A DNA stretch of 64,000 nt, from the NCBI GenBank assembly GCA_017618195.1, contig JAFZUW010000070.1, forward strand, positions 102,119 through 166,118, given 5' to 3'. Below are positions 34,560 through 43,584 of this stretch, in pieces; positions within the stretch are counted from its first letter, which is position 1, and every line of letters starts with the position of its first letter. The DNA is from Lachnospiraceae bacterium. Lineage in GTDB: Bacteria; Bacillota; Clostridia; Lachnospirales; Lachnospiraceae. The notes below the pieces were generated by a model. The model made no database searches and was not told the origin of the DNA. It saw only the letters and a list, made by a program, of their open reading frames with translations. The translations under genes and the position numbers were made by a program.

Positions 34560-36137
34560 TCACATCAGGTCCGAGAGATACTGCAGGTATTTGTTCAGAT
34601 TTTCCTTAATCTCTTCGTACAGCTCGTCCCACTCTTTCACGGTCATCTTGTTGACGTCCCGGACTCTGGCGGGCTCGGAGGAGGAAAATGCGTCGTTCTT
34701 CGGGGCAACCGAGAACTTCCATGTAAGCATGAAAGTCGTTCCGCTGTACGTGTCCCAAACCTTCATATTGCGGAAATTCATCTCGTACTCGTCGTCGGGT
34801 CTGACCTGCGCCTCGGCTTCAAGTCCGCCGACCGTCGAGCCGTCCATAAACGTCTTCGCGACGACTTCGAGCTTGCCGTCCTTCGGCGCGTAATTGCTTT
34901 GAATGGTGATTCCGTACGTATCATTTCCGATCACGAGGTCGCCGTCCCACTGGGAACGAACGCCGTACGGACTCTTGGCGGAATTCTTCTCGATCTTCAC
35001 CGAAACCGCCTTGTCCGCAACGATCGTCGATAAGGTCAGGATAAAATGGTCCTGCGGATCATCGGTCCCGCTTGCTTCGTATTTAAGCGTAAGCGGCACG
35101 ACCCTTCCGAGCACGGAAAGATCGGTCGAAAACTCCGCGAAGATCAGTTCCCCGCGCCTTGTAATATAAAGGTGCGCCTCAATCGTCTCCGAGCCTTCCA
35201 CCACGTCGAAATCCGCCTTGGAAAGTCCCGTGACGGCGCGGATACGCTTGCATATCTCCTCGGCGTCAAAACGGCCGATATAGCCGTAGCAGAGGAGTCT
35301 CTCGCCGCCGACGTGGAATTTCTCCTGCACGCGGCGTCCGGAAGCGTTCTTCGCCTCTTCGAAATGAATTTTGTTTAACAGATTGTCGATCGCGGTATCG
35401 TAGCCTTCTCCGAAATACCGAAGCGGCGACTGTCCGTCGATGAACAGAGAAATAAGCCCTTCGATGCGGAAACGGTCCATTGTATTGCGGATTCCGTCCT
35501 TGGTCTCCTGCCGCTTCTCCGCTTTCACGAGATTCCAGCCGATGTTGTCATACCAGCCGTCCATCAGCTCGCGGTAGGAAAATCCGAGTCCTCCGTCTAA
35601 CAGTCTCGGGGACGTGACCGTCATATACTCGCTGTTTCCGAACAGCTTTAAAACGGTCAGCTGAAGGCTTGAGAGCGCGATTCCGAGCCTTGCCTGGAAT
35701 CCTTCGTCCTTCTTGGCCTCCACACCGACGGAGATGCCGATTCCCTTCGGAACGTCCTCGGGTTCCATGCCGAGCCGGTTCAAAAGGTTATCGGTTACGG
35801 TTCCTTCCGGCGCGTCGATCGACTGCACGGCGAGCACCGTACTGAGGGAATAATTCTTGCTTTCAAGCGTTTTGCGGATTGTTTCGAGCCTGAGCTCCTT
35901 CATCATCGGATCGCCGTCCGCAAAGCTGTCCGAAATCGCATCCTTCAATGCCGCACGGCAGAACGGTTCGGGTTTCTTCGGACGGAATACGATCACCAAT
36001 ATCACAACCGCAACAACAGCAAGAAGCCCCGCCGGAATGATCCAATGAAGCGGGGTTATCGTTTTCTTCTTCGATTGTCCTTCGTATACGGCCCGTCCGT
36101 TCTCATCAAAGGGCGGCCGCGGGACAAATTCCTGCAT
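34560..36137 (-). CDS. Exporter-associated membrane-anchored protein, unknown
   Basis: 525 residues: a short cytoplasmic N terminus with a PRPPFDENGRAVYEG motif, one membrane helix (about 33-52) and a long external domain rich in beta strands. No enzyme motif is visible. It sits between the ABC ATPase and the permeases with short gaps, so it is probably a periplasm-side partner of the exporter. Start at 36137 follows AAAGGAGCGAAG. A longer frame would overlap the ATPase gene. Confidence 0.72.
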   Translation of the reverse strand: MQEFVPRPPFDENGRAVYEGQSKKKTITPLHWIIPAGLLAVVAVVILVIVFRPKKPEPFCRAALKDAISDSFADGDPMMKELRLETIRKTLESKNYSLSTVLAVQSIDAPEGTVTDNLLNRLGMEPEDVPKGIGISVGVEAKKDEGFQARLGIALSSLQLTVLKLFGNSEYMTVTSPRLLDGGLGFSYRELMDGWYDNIGWNLVKAEKRQETKDGIRNTMDRFRIEGLISLFIDGQSPLRYFGEGYDTAIDNLLNKIHFEEAKNASGRRVQEKFHVGGERLLCYGYIGRFDAEEICKRIRAVTGLSKADFDVVEGSETIEAHLYITRRGELIFAEFSTDLSVLGRVVPLTLKYEASGTDDPQDHFILTLSTIVADKAVSVKIEKNSAKSPYGVRSQWDGDLVIGNDTYGITIQSNYAPKDGKLEVVAKTFMDGSTVGGLEAEAQVRPDDEYEMNFRNMKVWDTYSGTTFMLTWKFSVAPKNDAFSSSEPARVRDVNKMTVKEWDELYEEIKENLNKYLQYLSDLM

Positions 36138-36147
36138 CTTCGCTCCT

Positions 36148-36822
36148 TTACATGATCTTCTGAAGCAGGGCATCTCCGCGGAGGGAAGGGTCTTCCTCAC
36201 AAAGCACGCCCTGTCTCATGATCAGAATGCGGTCGCACAGATCCAATTCCTGTTCATCGTGTGTCGTGATCAGGATGATACCGTTTCGTTTCTTATACTC
36301 AGCCATGTAATTGCGGATGCTCGCCTTACAGAGAAGGTCCAACGCCGCACTCGGCTCGTCCATAATCAGCACCGGCGGATCCATCGCAACGGAACATCCG
36401 ATACTGAGTCTTTTCTTCATACCGCCGGACATATTGGAAACCTTGACATTGATGAAATCACCGATTCCGAGCATGGCAAGAACGCCCTTCTCGAGCTCGG
36501 TATCCATGTCATACGGGCTGTCGCAGTACCAAAGCCGCAGATTGTCCCGTGCCGTCAGCTCGGGAATCAGCGGATTCTCCTGCGGAACATAACCGACGAT
36601 CCGCTCCCGTTCCTTCGGTTCGCGGAACATATTATGCCCGAATGCCCGGAAATCGCCTCCGTCCGGACGCAGCGTTCCCGCAAGGATCGAGAGCAGAGTG
36701 GACTTTCCGCAGCCGTTCGCTCCCGCGATTGCCACGCATTCGCCCTGCTTTGCCGTAAAGCAGATATCCCTGAGGACTTCTTTCTTTCCGTATCGCTTTG
36801 CAATATGTTCGACTTCAATCAT
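36148..36822 (-). CDS. ABC transporter ATP-binding protein
   Basis: 224 residues with Walker A GANGCGKST, signature MSGGMKKRLSIG, Walker B VLIMDEPSAALD and the switch His in TTHDEQE. It powers the two ABC-2 permeases downstream. There is a gap of 10 bases from the small membrane peptide upstream and 10 to the next gene. Confidence 0.92.
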   Translation of the reverse strand: MIEVEHIAKRYGKKEVLRDICFTAKQGECVAIAGANGCGKSTLLSILAGTLRPDGGDFRAFGHNMFREPKERERIVGYVPQENPLIPELTARDNLRLWYCDSPYDMDTELEKGVLAMLGIGDFINVKVSNMSGGMKKRLSIGCSVAMDPPVLIMDEPSAALDLLCKASIRNYMAEYKKRNGIILITTHDEQELDLCDRILIMRQGVLCEEDPSLRGDALLQKIM

Positions 36823-36832
36823 TTGATCAATC

Positions 36833-36934
36833 CTATCTTATCCAGGCAAAGAGCGCAACGATCATGGTAAGAACAAGCAAAATCACGATAATGCGCACAA
36901 TCATAACCTGATTCTTTCTGCTGAAAAAGTTCAT
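36833..36934 (-). CDS. 33-residue single-helix membrane peptide
   Basis: Begins MNFFSRKNQVMIVRIIVI and ends FAWIR, with a hydrophobic run from about residue 10 to 31 flanked by Arg and Lys. GGAGG is 6 bases before the ATG at 36934, a promoter lies upstream, and the next gene starts 10 bases after its stop. It is therefore probably translated as the first gene of the ABC exporter operon; a role as an exporter or membrane subunit is inferred. Confidence 0.68.
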   Translation of the reverse strand: MNFFSRKNQVMIVRIIVILLVLTMIVALFAWIR

Positions 36935-37010
36935 GAAAAACCTCCGCTTCCGAAATATTAATGCCGCGGTATCAGAGCGTATTCCCCATCCTGCACCGCA
37001 CTATGGTTCT

Positions 37011-37039
37011 ATTTTAGCCGATTCGGACCGTTTATGCAA
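37011..37039 (-). promoter_or_regulatory. Promoter of the ABC exporter operon
   Basis: On the minus strand TTGCAT (37034-37039) and TAAAAT (37011-37016) with a 17-base spacer, about 75 bases before the small membrane peptide gene. Confidence 0.7.
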
Positions 37040-37049
37040 CTAAATCCTT

Positions 37050-37085
37050 GCCTCCGGGGCGTTTCGCGCAAATGCCCCGCGAGGC
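37050..37085. terminator. Hairpin after the GH13 gene
   Basis: GCCTC/GAGGC and GGGGC/GCCCC stems around an ATTTGCGCGAAAC loop, downstream of the amylase stop. There is no strong U-run, so this may be a weak terminator. Confidence 0.4.
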
Positions 37086-37092
37086 GACGTCC

Positions 37093-39222
37093 TCACCGCT
37101 CCGGCACGGTCTTTGAAAGACCTACCTCGTCATTCTGCAGGTTTTTGAAAATGACACCGCTTTCCGCGGAAAGCGTTACGGTGAACTCGCCGTTTTTCGG
37201 CATGACAATGACCGCATCCGGCCAATAACCCGCCCGGTCGGTCTTCATGATGCGCACCATCTTGTGCACGTCCGAAACGCCGCATTTCCACGCCGGCACA
37301 ACAACCTCGCGGTCTTCCGGATTGTTGTTGATAATGATGATCAATACCGAATCCGCGTCAAACCGGCTGTAGCAGAGCACGCCGGGCGCGGTCGTAAGCA
37401 TCATCAGCGAGCCGCTCCTGAGCGCCGGATAATTCTTATGGATCCGGATCATCTCACGGTGGAAGCCGAGCATCTCGCGGTCTTCCCTGCCCCACGGATA
37501 GGTGCGCCGGTTATCGGGGTCGGTCCAGCCGACCTGTCCGGCTTCGTCGCCGTAATAAACGGTCGGAGCGCCGGGCCAAGTCATCTGCATCAGCACCGCT
37601 TCCCGCATGACGGGGCGGCTCACATTTTCCCCTGCCGCTTCCGGCCCGAGTACCGCGGTCCTGCCGACGGTCCGGTTCGTTCTTGTCAAAAACCGCGAAT
37701 GGTCGTGGTTCGACAGCTCGTTCATCGCCGCATACAGCGAACCGCTTTCGAACTTGCGCATATTCCTGCGCATCGTGCCGACAAATGCGGCGTCGTTGTT
37801 CAAAAGGTCCTCACGAAACGCGTCGCTGTGCTTCTCCATACCGGTTAAAAACCAGGTTACAGGCTCCATGAACGCGTCATAGTTCATGACCGTGTCCCAT
37901 TCGTCGCCGCGAAGCCATGCTTCGGGATCTCCGTAGTGCTCCGCCAAGATGATTGCGTCGCGGTTGGCGGCCTTGACGTGCCTGCGGAATTCCTTCCAGA
38001 ACGAGTGGTTGAATTCGGAGCTGTGTCCGAGATCCGCGCCGACGTCGAGACGCCAGCCGTCGATCCCGTACGGGGCCGAGACCCATTTTCTGGCAATCCG
38101 GAGAATCTCCTCGCACAGTTCCGGCGACTTCTCGTAATTCAGCTTCGGAAGCGTCGCATGCCCCCACCAGCCTTCGTAAGTGTCGTTGTCCGGCCATGCG
38201 TCCTCGCGGAACGAGAAATAATCGCGGTACGGACTGTCTGCGGACGGATATGCTCCCGGGGCAAATCCGGGCGCGTCTTTATAAATGCCTTCGCGGTCCA
38301 GCCATTTGTTGAAAGAACCGCAGTGGTTGAATACGCCGTCAAGGATGATCTTCATCCCGCGTTTGTGAATCTCCTTTACGAAATCCGCGAAGAACGCGTT
38401 GCTCGCTTCAAGGTTCTCCGGGTCGGTCACACGCGCGATATAGCGGTATGCGTGACGGTTGTCGGTATCCCCTTCCGCAAGCACCCTCGGATCGTCGTTG
38501 ATGATGACGCCGTAGTGCGGATCCACATGGTCGTAATCCTGAATGTCGTATTTATGATTGGAAGGCGAAACAAAGATCGGGTTCAGATACAAAACTTCCA
38601 CGCCGAGATCCTGCAGGTAGTCAAGCTTCTTCAGAATGCCCTTCAGATCGCCGCCGTAGAAAAGTCCGACGTCGCTTGCCTCGGGATAACGGTTCCAGTC
38701 GGCGACGCGCCGCACGTAATCGTCAATGTAATAGTACTCGCGGTCCGTTACGGAGTTTTCGATGTCAAACCCGGCGAAGCGGTCCACGAAAATCTGATAC
38801 ATGACCGCTCCCTTTGCCCAGTCAGGCGTGCGGAAACCGGGCGTAAAGCAAAACTCCGCATCCGGTGCGGGAATTCCCGCCTCGTTCCCATCGGGCGCCT
38901 CCTCGGGCGTTTCCGCAGCTCTGAGGCCGTCTCTGTCGTATCGATACGTGCCGTACGGCGTTTCCACCAGAAAATGATAAGACACCCGTTCCGTTCCGAC
39001 AAGAAGCTCCGCCTCATGAAGCGAGAACAGGACGTGCGCGCCGACCGGTTTCATCGGAATGCGCCGTCCACGGTACACCGTAAAAGCACGAAATCCCTCT
39101 GCGTTGGGCATGCGCAGCCGGATCTTTACAAGGCTGTTGCAGTCCGGTTCGGAGGGACTTCGGAACAATTCGGTTCCGTCGCTGAAGAACGCTTCCTGCC
39201 AAGGATGTTCAGTAATACTCAT
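37093..39222 (-). CDS. GH13 alpha-amylase family enzyme
   Basis: 709 residues: an N-terminal beta domain (1-125) like those of neopullulanase and cyclomaltodextrinase, then the GH13 barrel from about 135. The catalytic set is visible: nucleophile Asp393 in GWRLDVGADL, acid/base Glu428 in ILAEHYGD and Asp507 in LSNHDHSRF. There is no signal peptide, so it acts on malto-oligosaccharides in the cytoplasm. It has its own promoter overlapping the end of hydF. Exact specificity (neopullulanase, maltogenic or cyclodextrinase) is not settled. Confidence 0.9.
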   Translation of the reverse strand: MSITEHPWQEAFFSDGTELFRSPSEPDCNSLVKIRLRMPNAEGFRAFTVYRGRRIPMKPVGAHVLFSLHEAELLVGTERVSYHFLVETPYGTYRYDRDGLRAAETPEEAPDGNEAGIPAPDAEFCFTPGFRTPDWAKGAVMYQIFVDRFAGFDIENSVTDREYYYIDDYVRRVADWNRYPEASDVGLFYGGDLKGILKKLDYLQDLGVEVLYLNPIFVSPSNHKYDIQDYDHVDPHYGVIINDDPRVLAEGDTDNRHAYRYIARVTDPENLEASNAFFADFVKEIHKRGMKIILDGVFNHCGSFNKWLDREGIYKDAPGFAPGAYPSADSPYRDYFSFREDAWPDNDTYEGWWGHATLPKLNYEKSPELCEEILRIARKWVSAPYGIDGWRLDVGADLGHSSEFNHSFWKEFRRHVKAANRDAIILAEHYGDPEAWLRGDEWDTVMNYDAFMEPVTWFLTGMEKHSDAFREDLLNNDAAFVGTMRRNMRKFESGSLYAAMNELSNHDHSRFLTRTNRTVGRTAVLGPEAAGENVSRPVMREAVLMQMTWPGAPTVYYGDEAGQVGWTDPDNRRTYPWGREDREMLGFHREMIRIHKNYPALRSGSLMMLTTAPGVLCYSRFDADSVLIIIINNNPEDREVVVPAWKCGVSDVHKMVRIMKTDRAGYWPDAVIVMPKNGEFTVTLSAESGVIFKNLQNDEVGLSKTVPER

Positions 39223-39231
39223 AGATCTCTG

Positions 39232-39251
39232 TCCGGTTTCTTACGAAACCG
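39232..39251 (-). promoter_or_regulatory. Hairpin in the GH13 leader
   Basis: CCGGTTTC-GTAA-GAAACCGG, a perfect 8-pair stem ending about 10 bases before the start codon. It would sit over the ribosome site, so it may affect translation of the amylase. Confidence 0.5.
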
Positions 39252-39293
39252 GCCCTTCCTTACTTTCCGTTTCGGGCAAAGGCCCTACGAAGC

Positions 39294-39322
39294 ATTTTAT
39301 CTGTTCTCGAAAGGATTGTCAA
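39294..39322 (-). promoter_or_regulatory. Promoter of the GH13 gene
   Basis: On the minus strand TTGACA (39317-39322) and TAAAAT (39294-39299) with a 17-base spacer. The -35 box overlaps the hydF stop codon. Confidence 0.75.
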
Positions 39323-40587
39323 ACGGAAAAGACGGAAAGACTCCTCTTAAGAATTCCGTGCATATGCGCGATTGCGACACCGTAGTTGACGATCGGAACC
39401 CCGGCTGCGGATGCAGCCTCGATGCGGCGCTGCATTTCCCGCTCCGGAAGCATGCATGCCCCGCAGTGGATTACCAGCCGATAACCGCTCAGATCGTCCG
39501 GCCAATCCGCTCCCGACACCGTTTCGATCACCGGTTCCGTGCCGGTCCGTTTCCTAAGCCACCCGGGGATTTTTACGGTTCCGATATCGCCGCACTGCCT
39601 GTGGTGCGTGCAGCCTTCCGCGATCAGAACGCGGTCGCCCGTCTTCAGCCGGTCAATTGCTTCCGCACCCTCGATCAGCGTTCCGAGATTGCCCTTATAG
39701 CGGGCGAAAAGAATCGAGAACGAAGTAAGCGGGATGTCTTCGGGAAGCGCGGCGTTAACTTTTCCGAACGCCTGCGAATCCGTAATGACGAGAGCCGGCG
39801 GATTGCGGAGCGAACCGATTGTTTCGGCGAGTTCTTCGGGCTGACATACCAAAGCGCGGCAATGCTCGTCAAGCAGTTCTCTTAATACCATCTGCTGCGG
39901 AAGGATCAGACGCCCCTTCGGGGCGGATTCGTCAATCGGAACGACAAGGACGACCGCGCTCCCTTGAGGGATCAGGTCGGTTAAGATGCGCTTCCGCTCC
40001 GCAAGACGCGGCGCAAAGGAACCGAGCAGTTCCTTTAATTCGTGAATGCCTTCGCCGGTCGCGGAGCTGGTGAAGATGACGGCGGGCTTAGGTTGCCGGG
40101 CTGCAGGGTGTTCCGGTGCTTCCGCATTGTCGGAACCGACCGAGGGTTCCTCCTCGGTTTCCTTCCTTCGCAGCGCACGGATCTCCTCTGTGGCCAGGTC
40201 TGCCTTCGTATAAGCTAAAACCGTCGGCAGGTTTCTCTTTTGAAAGATTGTAAGAAGTTCGCGGTCCGGATCCGTAAGACCGACGGAGCCGTCCACCGCC
40301 AAAACGGCGATATCCGCTTCCGCAAGAATCCGGTTCGTGCGCGCCACGCGCAGTTCTCCGAGCGCTCCCTCGTCGTCGATTCCGGGCGTATCGATCATCA
40401 GAACCGGTCCAAGAGGCAGCAGTTCCATTGCTTTACGGACCGGGTCGGTTGTCGTACCCGGAACGTCCGATACGATACTGATATCCTGTCCGGTAACCGC
40501 GTTGACGAGAGACGATTTGCCGGCGTTACGTCTTCCGAACCATGCGATATGGATTCGTTCGGCCGATACGGTTTCCTGTAAACTCAT
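39319..40587 (-). CDS. hydF: [FeFe]-hydrogenase maturation GTPase HydF
   Basis: 422 residues: an N-terminal GTPase domain (Walker A GRRNAGKSS at 18-26, DTPGIDDEGA), a dimerisation domain, and a C-terminal cluster domain with EGCTHHRQCGD and HCGACM. The family ligand motif is CxH...HCGGC; here the last part reads HCGAC, which keeps both Cys. HydF is the scaffold on which HydE and HydG assemble the H-cluster. Its region about residues 170-190 is a low-complexity acidic insert. The order is hydE, hydG, hydF along transcription. Confidence 0.93.
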   Translation of the reverse strand: MSLQETVSAERIHIAWFGRRNAGKSSLVNAVTGQDISIVSDVPGTTTDPVRKAMELLPLGPVLMIDTPGIDDEGALGELRVARTNRILAEADIAVLAVDGSVGLTDPDRELLTIFQKRNLPTVLAYTKADLATEEIRALRRKETEEEPSVGSDNAEAPEHPAARQPKPAVIFTSSATGEGIHELKELLGSFAPRLAERKRILTDLIPQGSAVVLVVPIDESAPKGRLILPQQMVLRELLDEHCRALVCQPEELAETIGSLRNPPALVITDSQAFGKVNAALPEDIPLTSFSILFARYKGNLGTLIEGAEAIDRLKTGDRVLIAEGCTHHRQCGDIGTVKIPGWLRKRTGTEPVIETVSGADWPDDLSGYRLVIHCGACMLPEREMQRRIEAASAAGVPIVNYGVAIAHMHGILKRSLSVFSV

Positions 40588-40659
40588 AGTATTCCTCCGT
40601 ATACGGAAACGGGGAGTCCTTCTTGGGGCTCTCCGTTTCCGAAATCAATAATCCGTTAA

Positions 40660-42117
40660 TCAGAACCGGAAATCTCTCCGGTTCGAGTTCCTGATATCCT
40701 CGATGTTCTGCGCTGCGATTGCGCGGACCTTCTCGTTCGGAATCTTCTTCAGTTCCTCGTCGATCATCTTGAACCCGACCTCAGCGGTTTTCGGTGAAGC
40801 ATAGTCGACCAGGTATTCCGTGAGCGTCATCAATGCGTTCGGATGACAGCAGTTAAGGATCTGTCCCTTCTTACAGAGACTCATAAAGCGGTCACCGGTA
40901 CGTCCTTCGCGGTAGCACGCGGTACAGAACGACGGAATGTGTCCGCTTTCCATCAGCCAGCATACCACCTCGTCAAGCGAACGCTGGTCGGAAACATCGA
41001 ACTGCTCCGTGTCATGCGGACGCTCTTCGGGCGTGTAGCCCGCGTAGCCGCCGACCGATGTTCTCGAGCCGCCGCTCACCTGCGAAACGCCGAGACGCAG
41101 GAGTTTGGAACGTACCTGCTCATTTTCCCTCGTCGAGATGATCATTCCGGTGTACGGAACCGCAAGGCGGATGCACGCCGTAATCTTGGCAAATGTGTCG
41201 TCGTCGATGCCGTTGTCGAATACGTCCGGATCGATGTCATCCGCGCGCTTTACACGCGGTACGCTGATCGTGTGCGGTCCTACGCCGTGTACGGCTTCAA
41301 GATGCTCCGCGTGCATGATAAGACCGGCAAATTCGTATTTGTACAATTCAAGACCGAACAGTACGCCGAGACCGACGTCGTCAATGCCGCCCTCCATCGC
41401 GCGGTCCATTGCCTCGGTATGGTAAGCGTAGTTGTGCTTCGGTCCCGCGGGATGAAGCCGCTCATAGCTTTCCTTATGGTAGGTTTCCTGAAACAGGATG
41501 TAGGTGCCGATTCCGGCCTCCTTCAGCTTACGGTAATTCTCGACCGTCGTGGCAGCGATGTTGACGTTCACGCGGCGGATGTCGCCGTTTTTGTGGTGAA
41601 CGCTGTAGATGGTCTTGATGCATTCAAGGATGTACTCGATCGGGGTGTTGACCGGGTCCTCGCCGGACTCGATCGCAAGCCTCTTATGTCCGAGATCCTG
41701 CAATGCAATTACCTCAGCACGAACCTCGTCCTGAGTCAGTTTCTTACGCGGTATGTGTTTGTTCTTAATGTGGTAAGGGCAGTACACGCAGCTGTTGATA
41801 CAATAGTTGGAGAGGTACAGCGGCGCAAAGATAACGATACGGTTTCCGTAAAACGCGAGTTTGATCTCCTCGGCGATCTCACAGATACGCTCGTTGACTT
41901 CGGGAAGGTCGCATGCTAAAAGAACCGATGCTTCACGGTGCGTGAGCCCCGCACAGGTGCATCCCTGTCCGTTCTTTTTGGGACGTGCCTTTTCTAAGAT
42001 GGATTCGATCAGCGGAAGGTCATGCTTATGCTCCTCCGCATACTGAAGAGTTGCGCGGATTTCTTCATCGTTGATGAACTCCTCCGCACGAAGAGATTTG
42101 GGATCATACTTTGCCAT
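40660..42117 (-). CDS. hydG: HydG, tyrosine lyase for [FeFe]-hydrogenase
   Basis: 485 residues of radical SAM type with CINSCVYCPYH (C-x3-C-x2-C) and the C-terminal auxiliary-cluster Cys set CTACYREG with a later Cys-rich CKKGQILNCCHP. HydG splits tyrosine to supply carbon monoxide and cyanide for the H-cluster. Start at 42117 (MAKYDPKSL) follows AGAAAGGACAATTGAAT; a longer frame from 42174 would begin in the promoter. It is followed by hydF. The hydrogenase structural gene is not in the window. Confidence 0.94.
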   Translation of the reverse strand: MAKYDPKSLRAEEFINDEEIRATLQYAEEHKHDLPLIESILEKARPKKNGQGCTCAGLTHREASVLLACDLPEVNERICEIAEEIKLAFYGNRIVIFAPLYLSNYCINSCVYCPYHIKNKHIPRKKLTQDEVRAEVIALQDLGHKRLAIESGEDPVNTPIEYILECIKTIYSVHHKNGDIRRVNVNIAATTVENYRKLKEAGIGTYILFQETYHKESYERLHPAGPKHNYAYHTEAMDRAMEGGIDDVGLGVLFGLELYKYEFAGLIMHAEHLEAVHGVGPHTISVPRVKRADDIDPDVFDNGIDDDTFAKITACIRLAVPYTGMIISTRENEQVRSKLLRLGVSQVSGGSRTSVGGYAGYTPEERPHDTEQFDVSDQRSLDEVVCWLMESGHIPSFCTACYREGRTGDRFMSLCKKGQILNCCHPNALMTLTEYLVDYASPKTAEVGFKMIDEELKKIPNEKVRAIAAQNIEDIRNSNRRDFRF

Positions 42118-42172
42118 ATTCAATTGTCCTTTCTTGCGGGTCAGAAGATACTTTCCCGTCAGATTTGTACCC

Positions 42173-42181
42173 ATTATAACA
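42173..42181 (-). promoter_or_regulatory. Extended -10 promoter of hydG
   Basis: TGTTATAAT on the minus strand, an extended -10 (TGn-TATAAT), about 55 bases before hydG. No good -35 box is seen at 17 or 18 bases. Confidence 0.55.
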
Positions 42182-42236
42182 TAACTGTCAAGCCGTTAGG
42201 CAGACGGTTTTGTTACGATTATAAGGGGGAGTCCGG

Positions 42237-42288
42237 CTGCTCCGGTAACGATTTCAGGCGGCGACAGCCTGCTCCGGTTCGGGTTCAG
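42237..42288. repeat. Imperfect direct repeat at the hydE 3' end
   Basis: CTGCTCCGGTTCGGGTTCAG (42269-42288, containing the hydE stop) recurs as 42237-42257 with 17 of 21 positions matching and one gap. Both copies keep an aligned TGA on the minus strand. Confidence 0.5.
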
Positions 42289-43340
42289 CAGTCCTTTCTG
42301 CAGTCTCCCCGCTCCATCGAGAGTTCGTAACCGATCGCAGTGATGCGGCTCTCGAGGCATTTGATGCACTGGGCGGATTCTTCGCCGGTGCAGATTTTGT
42401 TATCATACAGTTCATACTGCTTGCGGACGCTTACCGGGCTTAAGTTCGGCATCACTACGTTGGCCCCCGAAAGGATGCCGAGTTCGCGGCCCCTCGGGTG
42501 CATGGTTCCGAGTGCGGTCGTCGCAGGAAGCAGCACATTCGGAAGGATCAGCCGGATCATACTTAACAGAAAGCATGTTAATTCCACGCTGCCCGCCGGT
42601 TCCTTGGCAAACGGCGTCTCATGATGCGGGACAAATGGTCCGATCCCGCACATTTCCGGGCGGAATGTTTCGATGAACTTCAGATCTTTTGCGAGATGCT
42701 CATGCGTCTGGTAAGGAGAACCGACCATAAATCCGCAGCCGGTCTGATACCCGAGTTCCTTCAGATCACGGAGGCAGCGCATACGGTTCTTAAAGCTCAT
42801 CTCCGCCGGGTGAAGCATCGCGTAATGCTCCGGATCGGCCGTCTCATGTCTTAACAGATACCGGTCGGCGCCGGCCGCGCGGAGTTTCTCATAACTCTCG
42901 CGGCTCCGCTCTCCCAAAGAAAGCGTCACGGCACAGTCCGGATGCGCCTCCTTCAACCTGCGTACAAGCCCGCAGAGAATGTCATCGGTATCGGCCGGGA
43001 GTTCTCCTCCCTGCAGGACAAATGTACGAAACCCGAGCCGGTACCCCTCTTCCGCGCAGGAAACAATCTCGTCACTTGTCAGCCGGTACCGCTCGCACTT
43101 ACTGTTGCTGCGGCGTATTCCGCAATACAGGCAGTCGTTTTTACAGATGTTCCCGATCTCGATCAATCCGCGCACGTATACTTTGTTTCCGTATATCTTC
43201 TTACGGACATCGACCGCTGCCGCGGCGAGATATGCCGCAGTCTCCGCGTCACGCTCCCGGATCAGCTGCGCATATCCTTCAAGCGGAAGGGAGTGCTCTA
43301 TGATCAGCCGGTCCGCCAGTTTCTTCACTTCTTCATTCAT
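42285..43340 (-). CDS. hydE: [FeFe]-hydrogenase maturase HydE
   Basis: 351 residues, radical SAM with CKNDCLYCGIRR and the conserved FVLQGGELPAD. HydE helps build the dithiomethylamine-bearing cluster of the H-cluster. Start at 43340 (MNEEVKKLAD) follows GGAAAGGACATACC; upstream in-frame codons would extend into a hairpin. It is the first gene of the maturase set; a hairpin with U-run lies in its leader. Confidence 0.93.
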   Translation of the reverse strand: MNEEVKKLADRLIIEHSLPLEGYAQLIRERDAETAAYLAAAAVDVRKKIYGNKVYVRGLIEIGNICKNDCLYCGIRRSNSKCERYRLTSDEIVSCAEEGYRLGFRTFVLQGGELPADTDDILCGLVRRLKEAHPDCAVTLSLGERSRESYEKLRAAGADRYLLRHETADPEHYAMLHPAEMSFKNRMRCLRDLKELGYQTGCGFMVGSPYQTHEHLAKDLKFIETFRPEMCGIGPFVPHHETPFAKEPAGSVELTCFLLSMIRLILPNVLLPATTALGTMHPRGRELGILSGANVVMPNLSPVSVRKQYELYDNKICTGEESAQCIKCLESRITAIGYELSMERGDCRKDC

Positions 43341-43375
43341 GGTATGTCCTTTCCGGTAAGAAGTTTCCGGACGCA

Positions 43376-43409
43376 ATGAAAAACGCCGCTGTTGGGGGCA
43401 GCGGCGTTT
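43376..43409 (-). terminator. Terminator or attenuator upstream of hydE
   Basis: AAACGCCGCT pairs with AGCGGCGTTT around a 9-base loop, followed on the minus strand by a short T-run. It lies 36 bases before the hydE start and 175 bases after the lipoprotein gene, so it either ends that transcript or attenuates hydE. Confidence 0.75.
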
Positions 43410-43478
43410 CTCGGAGAAGGTATTTTTGTTACTTATGGGGTGTAGCAAAAACTATATAATGTATTGGGGTTTACAGCC

Positions 43479-43553
43479 ATTATAATATCACTGACCCCCG
43501 CTTTAGTGTGCACAAAGTTTACAAAAGCACATGCAACTTTTTGTGCAACTTGC
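43479..43553 (-). promoter_or_regulatory. Candidate regulatory region upstream of hydE
   Basis: Contains a TATAAT on the minus strand at 43479-43484 with no good -35, and an imperfect inverted repeat (GTGCACAAAG near 43518 and CTTTTTGTGCAAC near 43541-43553). It does not match the Rex consensus. Its function is inferred from position only. Confidence 0.3.
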
Positions 43554-43584
43554 ATATATAGTCTCCCAATGACCCGACAGTTGA

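Noticed and set aside
34560-36137. Naming this a specific DUF family
   Set aside because: I could not match it confidently to a named family from sequence alone.
37936-39885. A 649-codon plus-strand open frame
   Set aside because: It lies antisense to the GH13 and hydF genes, has no ribosome site or family similarity, and is a by-product of GC-rich codons.
43518-43553. Possible Rex operator upstream of hydE
   Set aside because: The inverted repeat does not match the TTGTTAAnnnnTTAACAA-type consensus.
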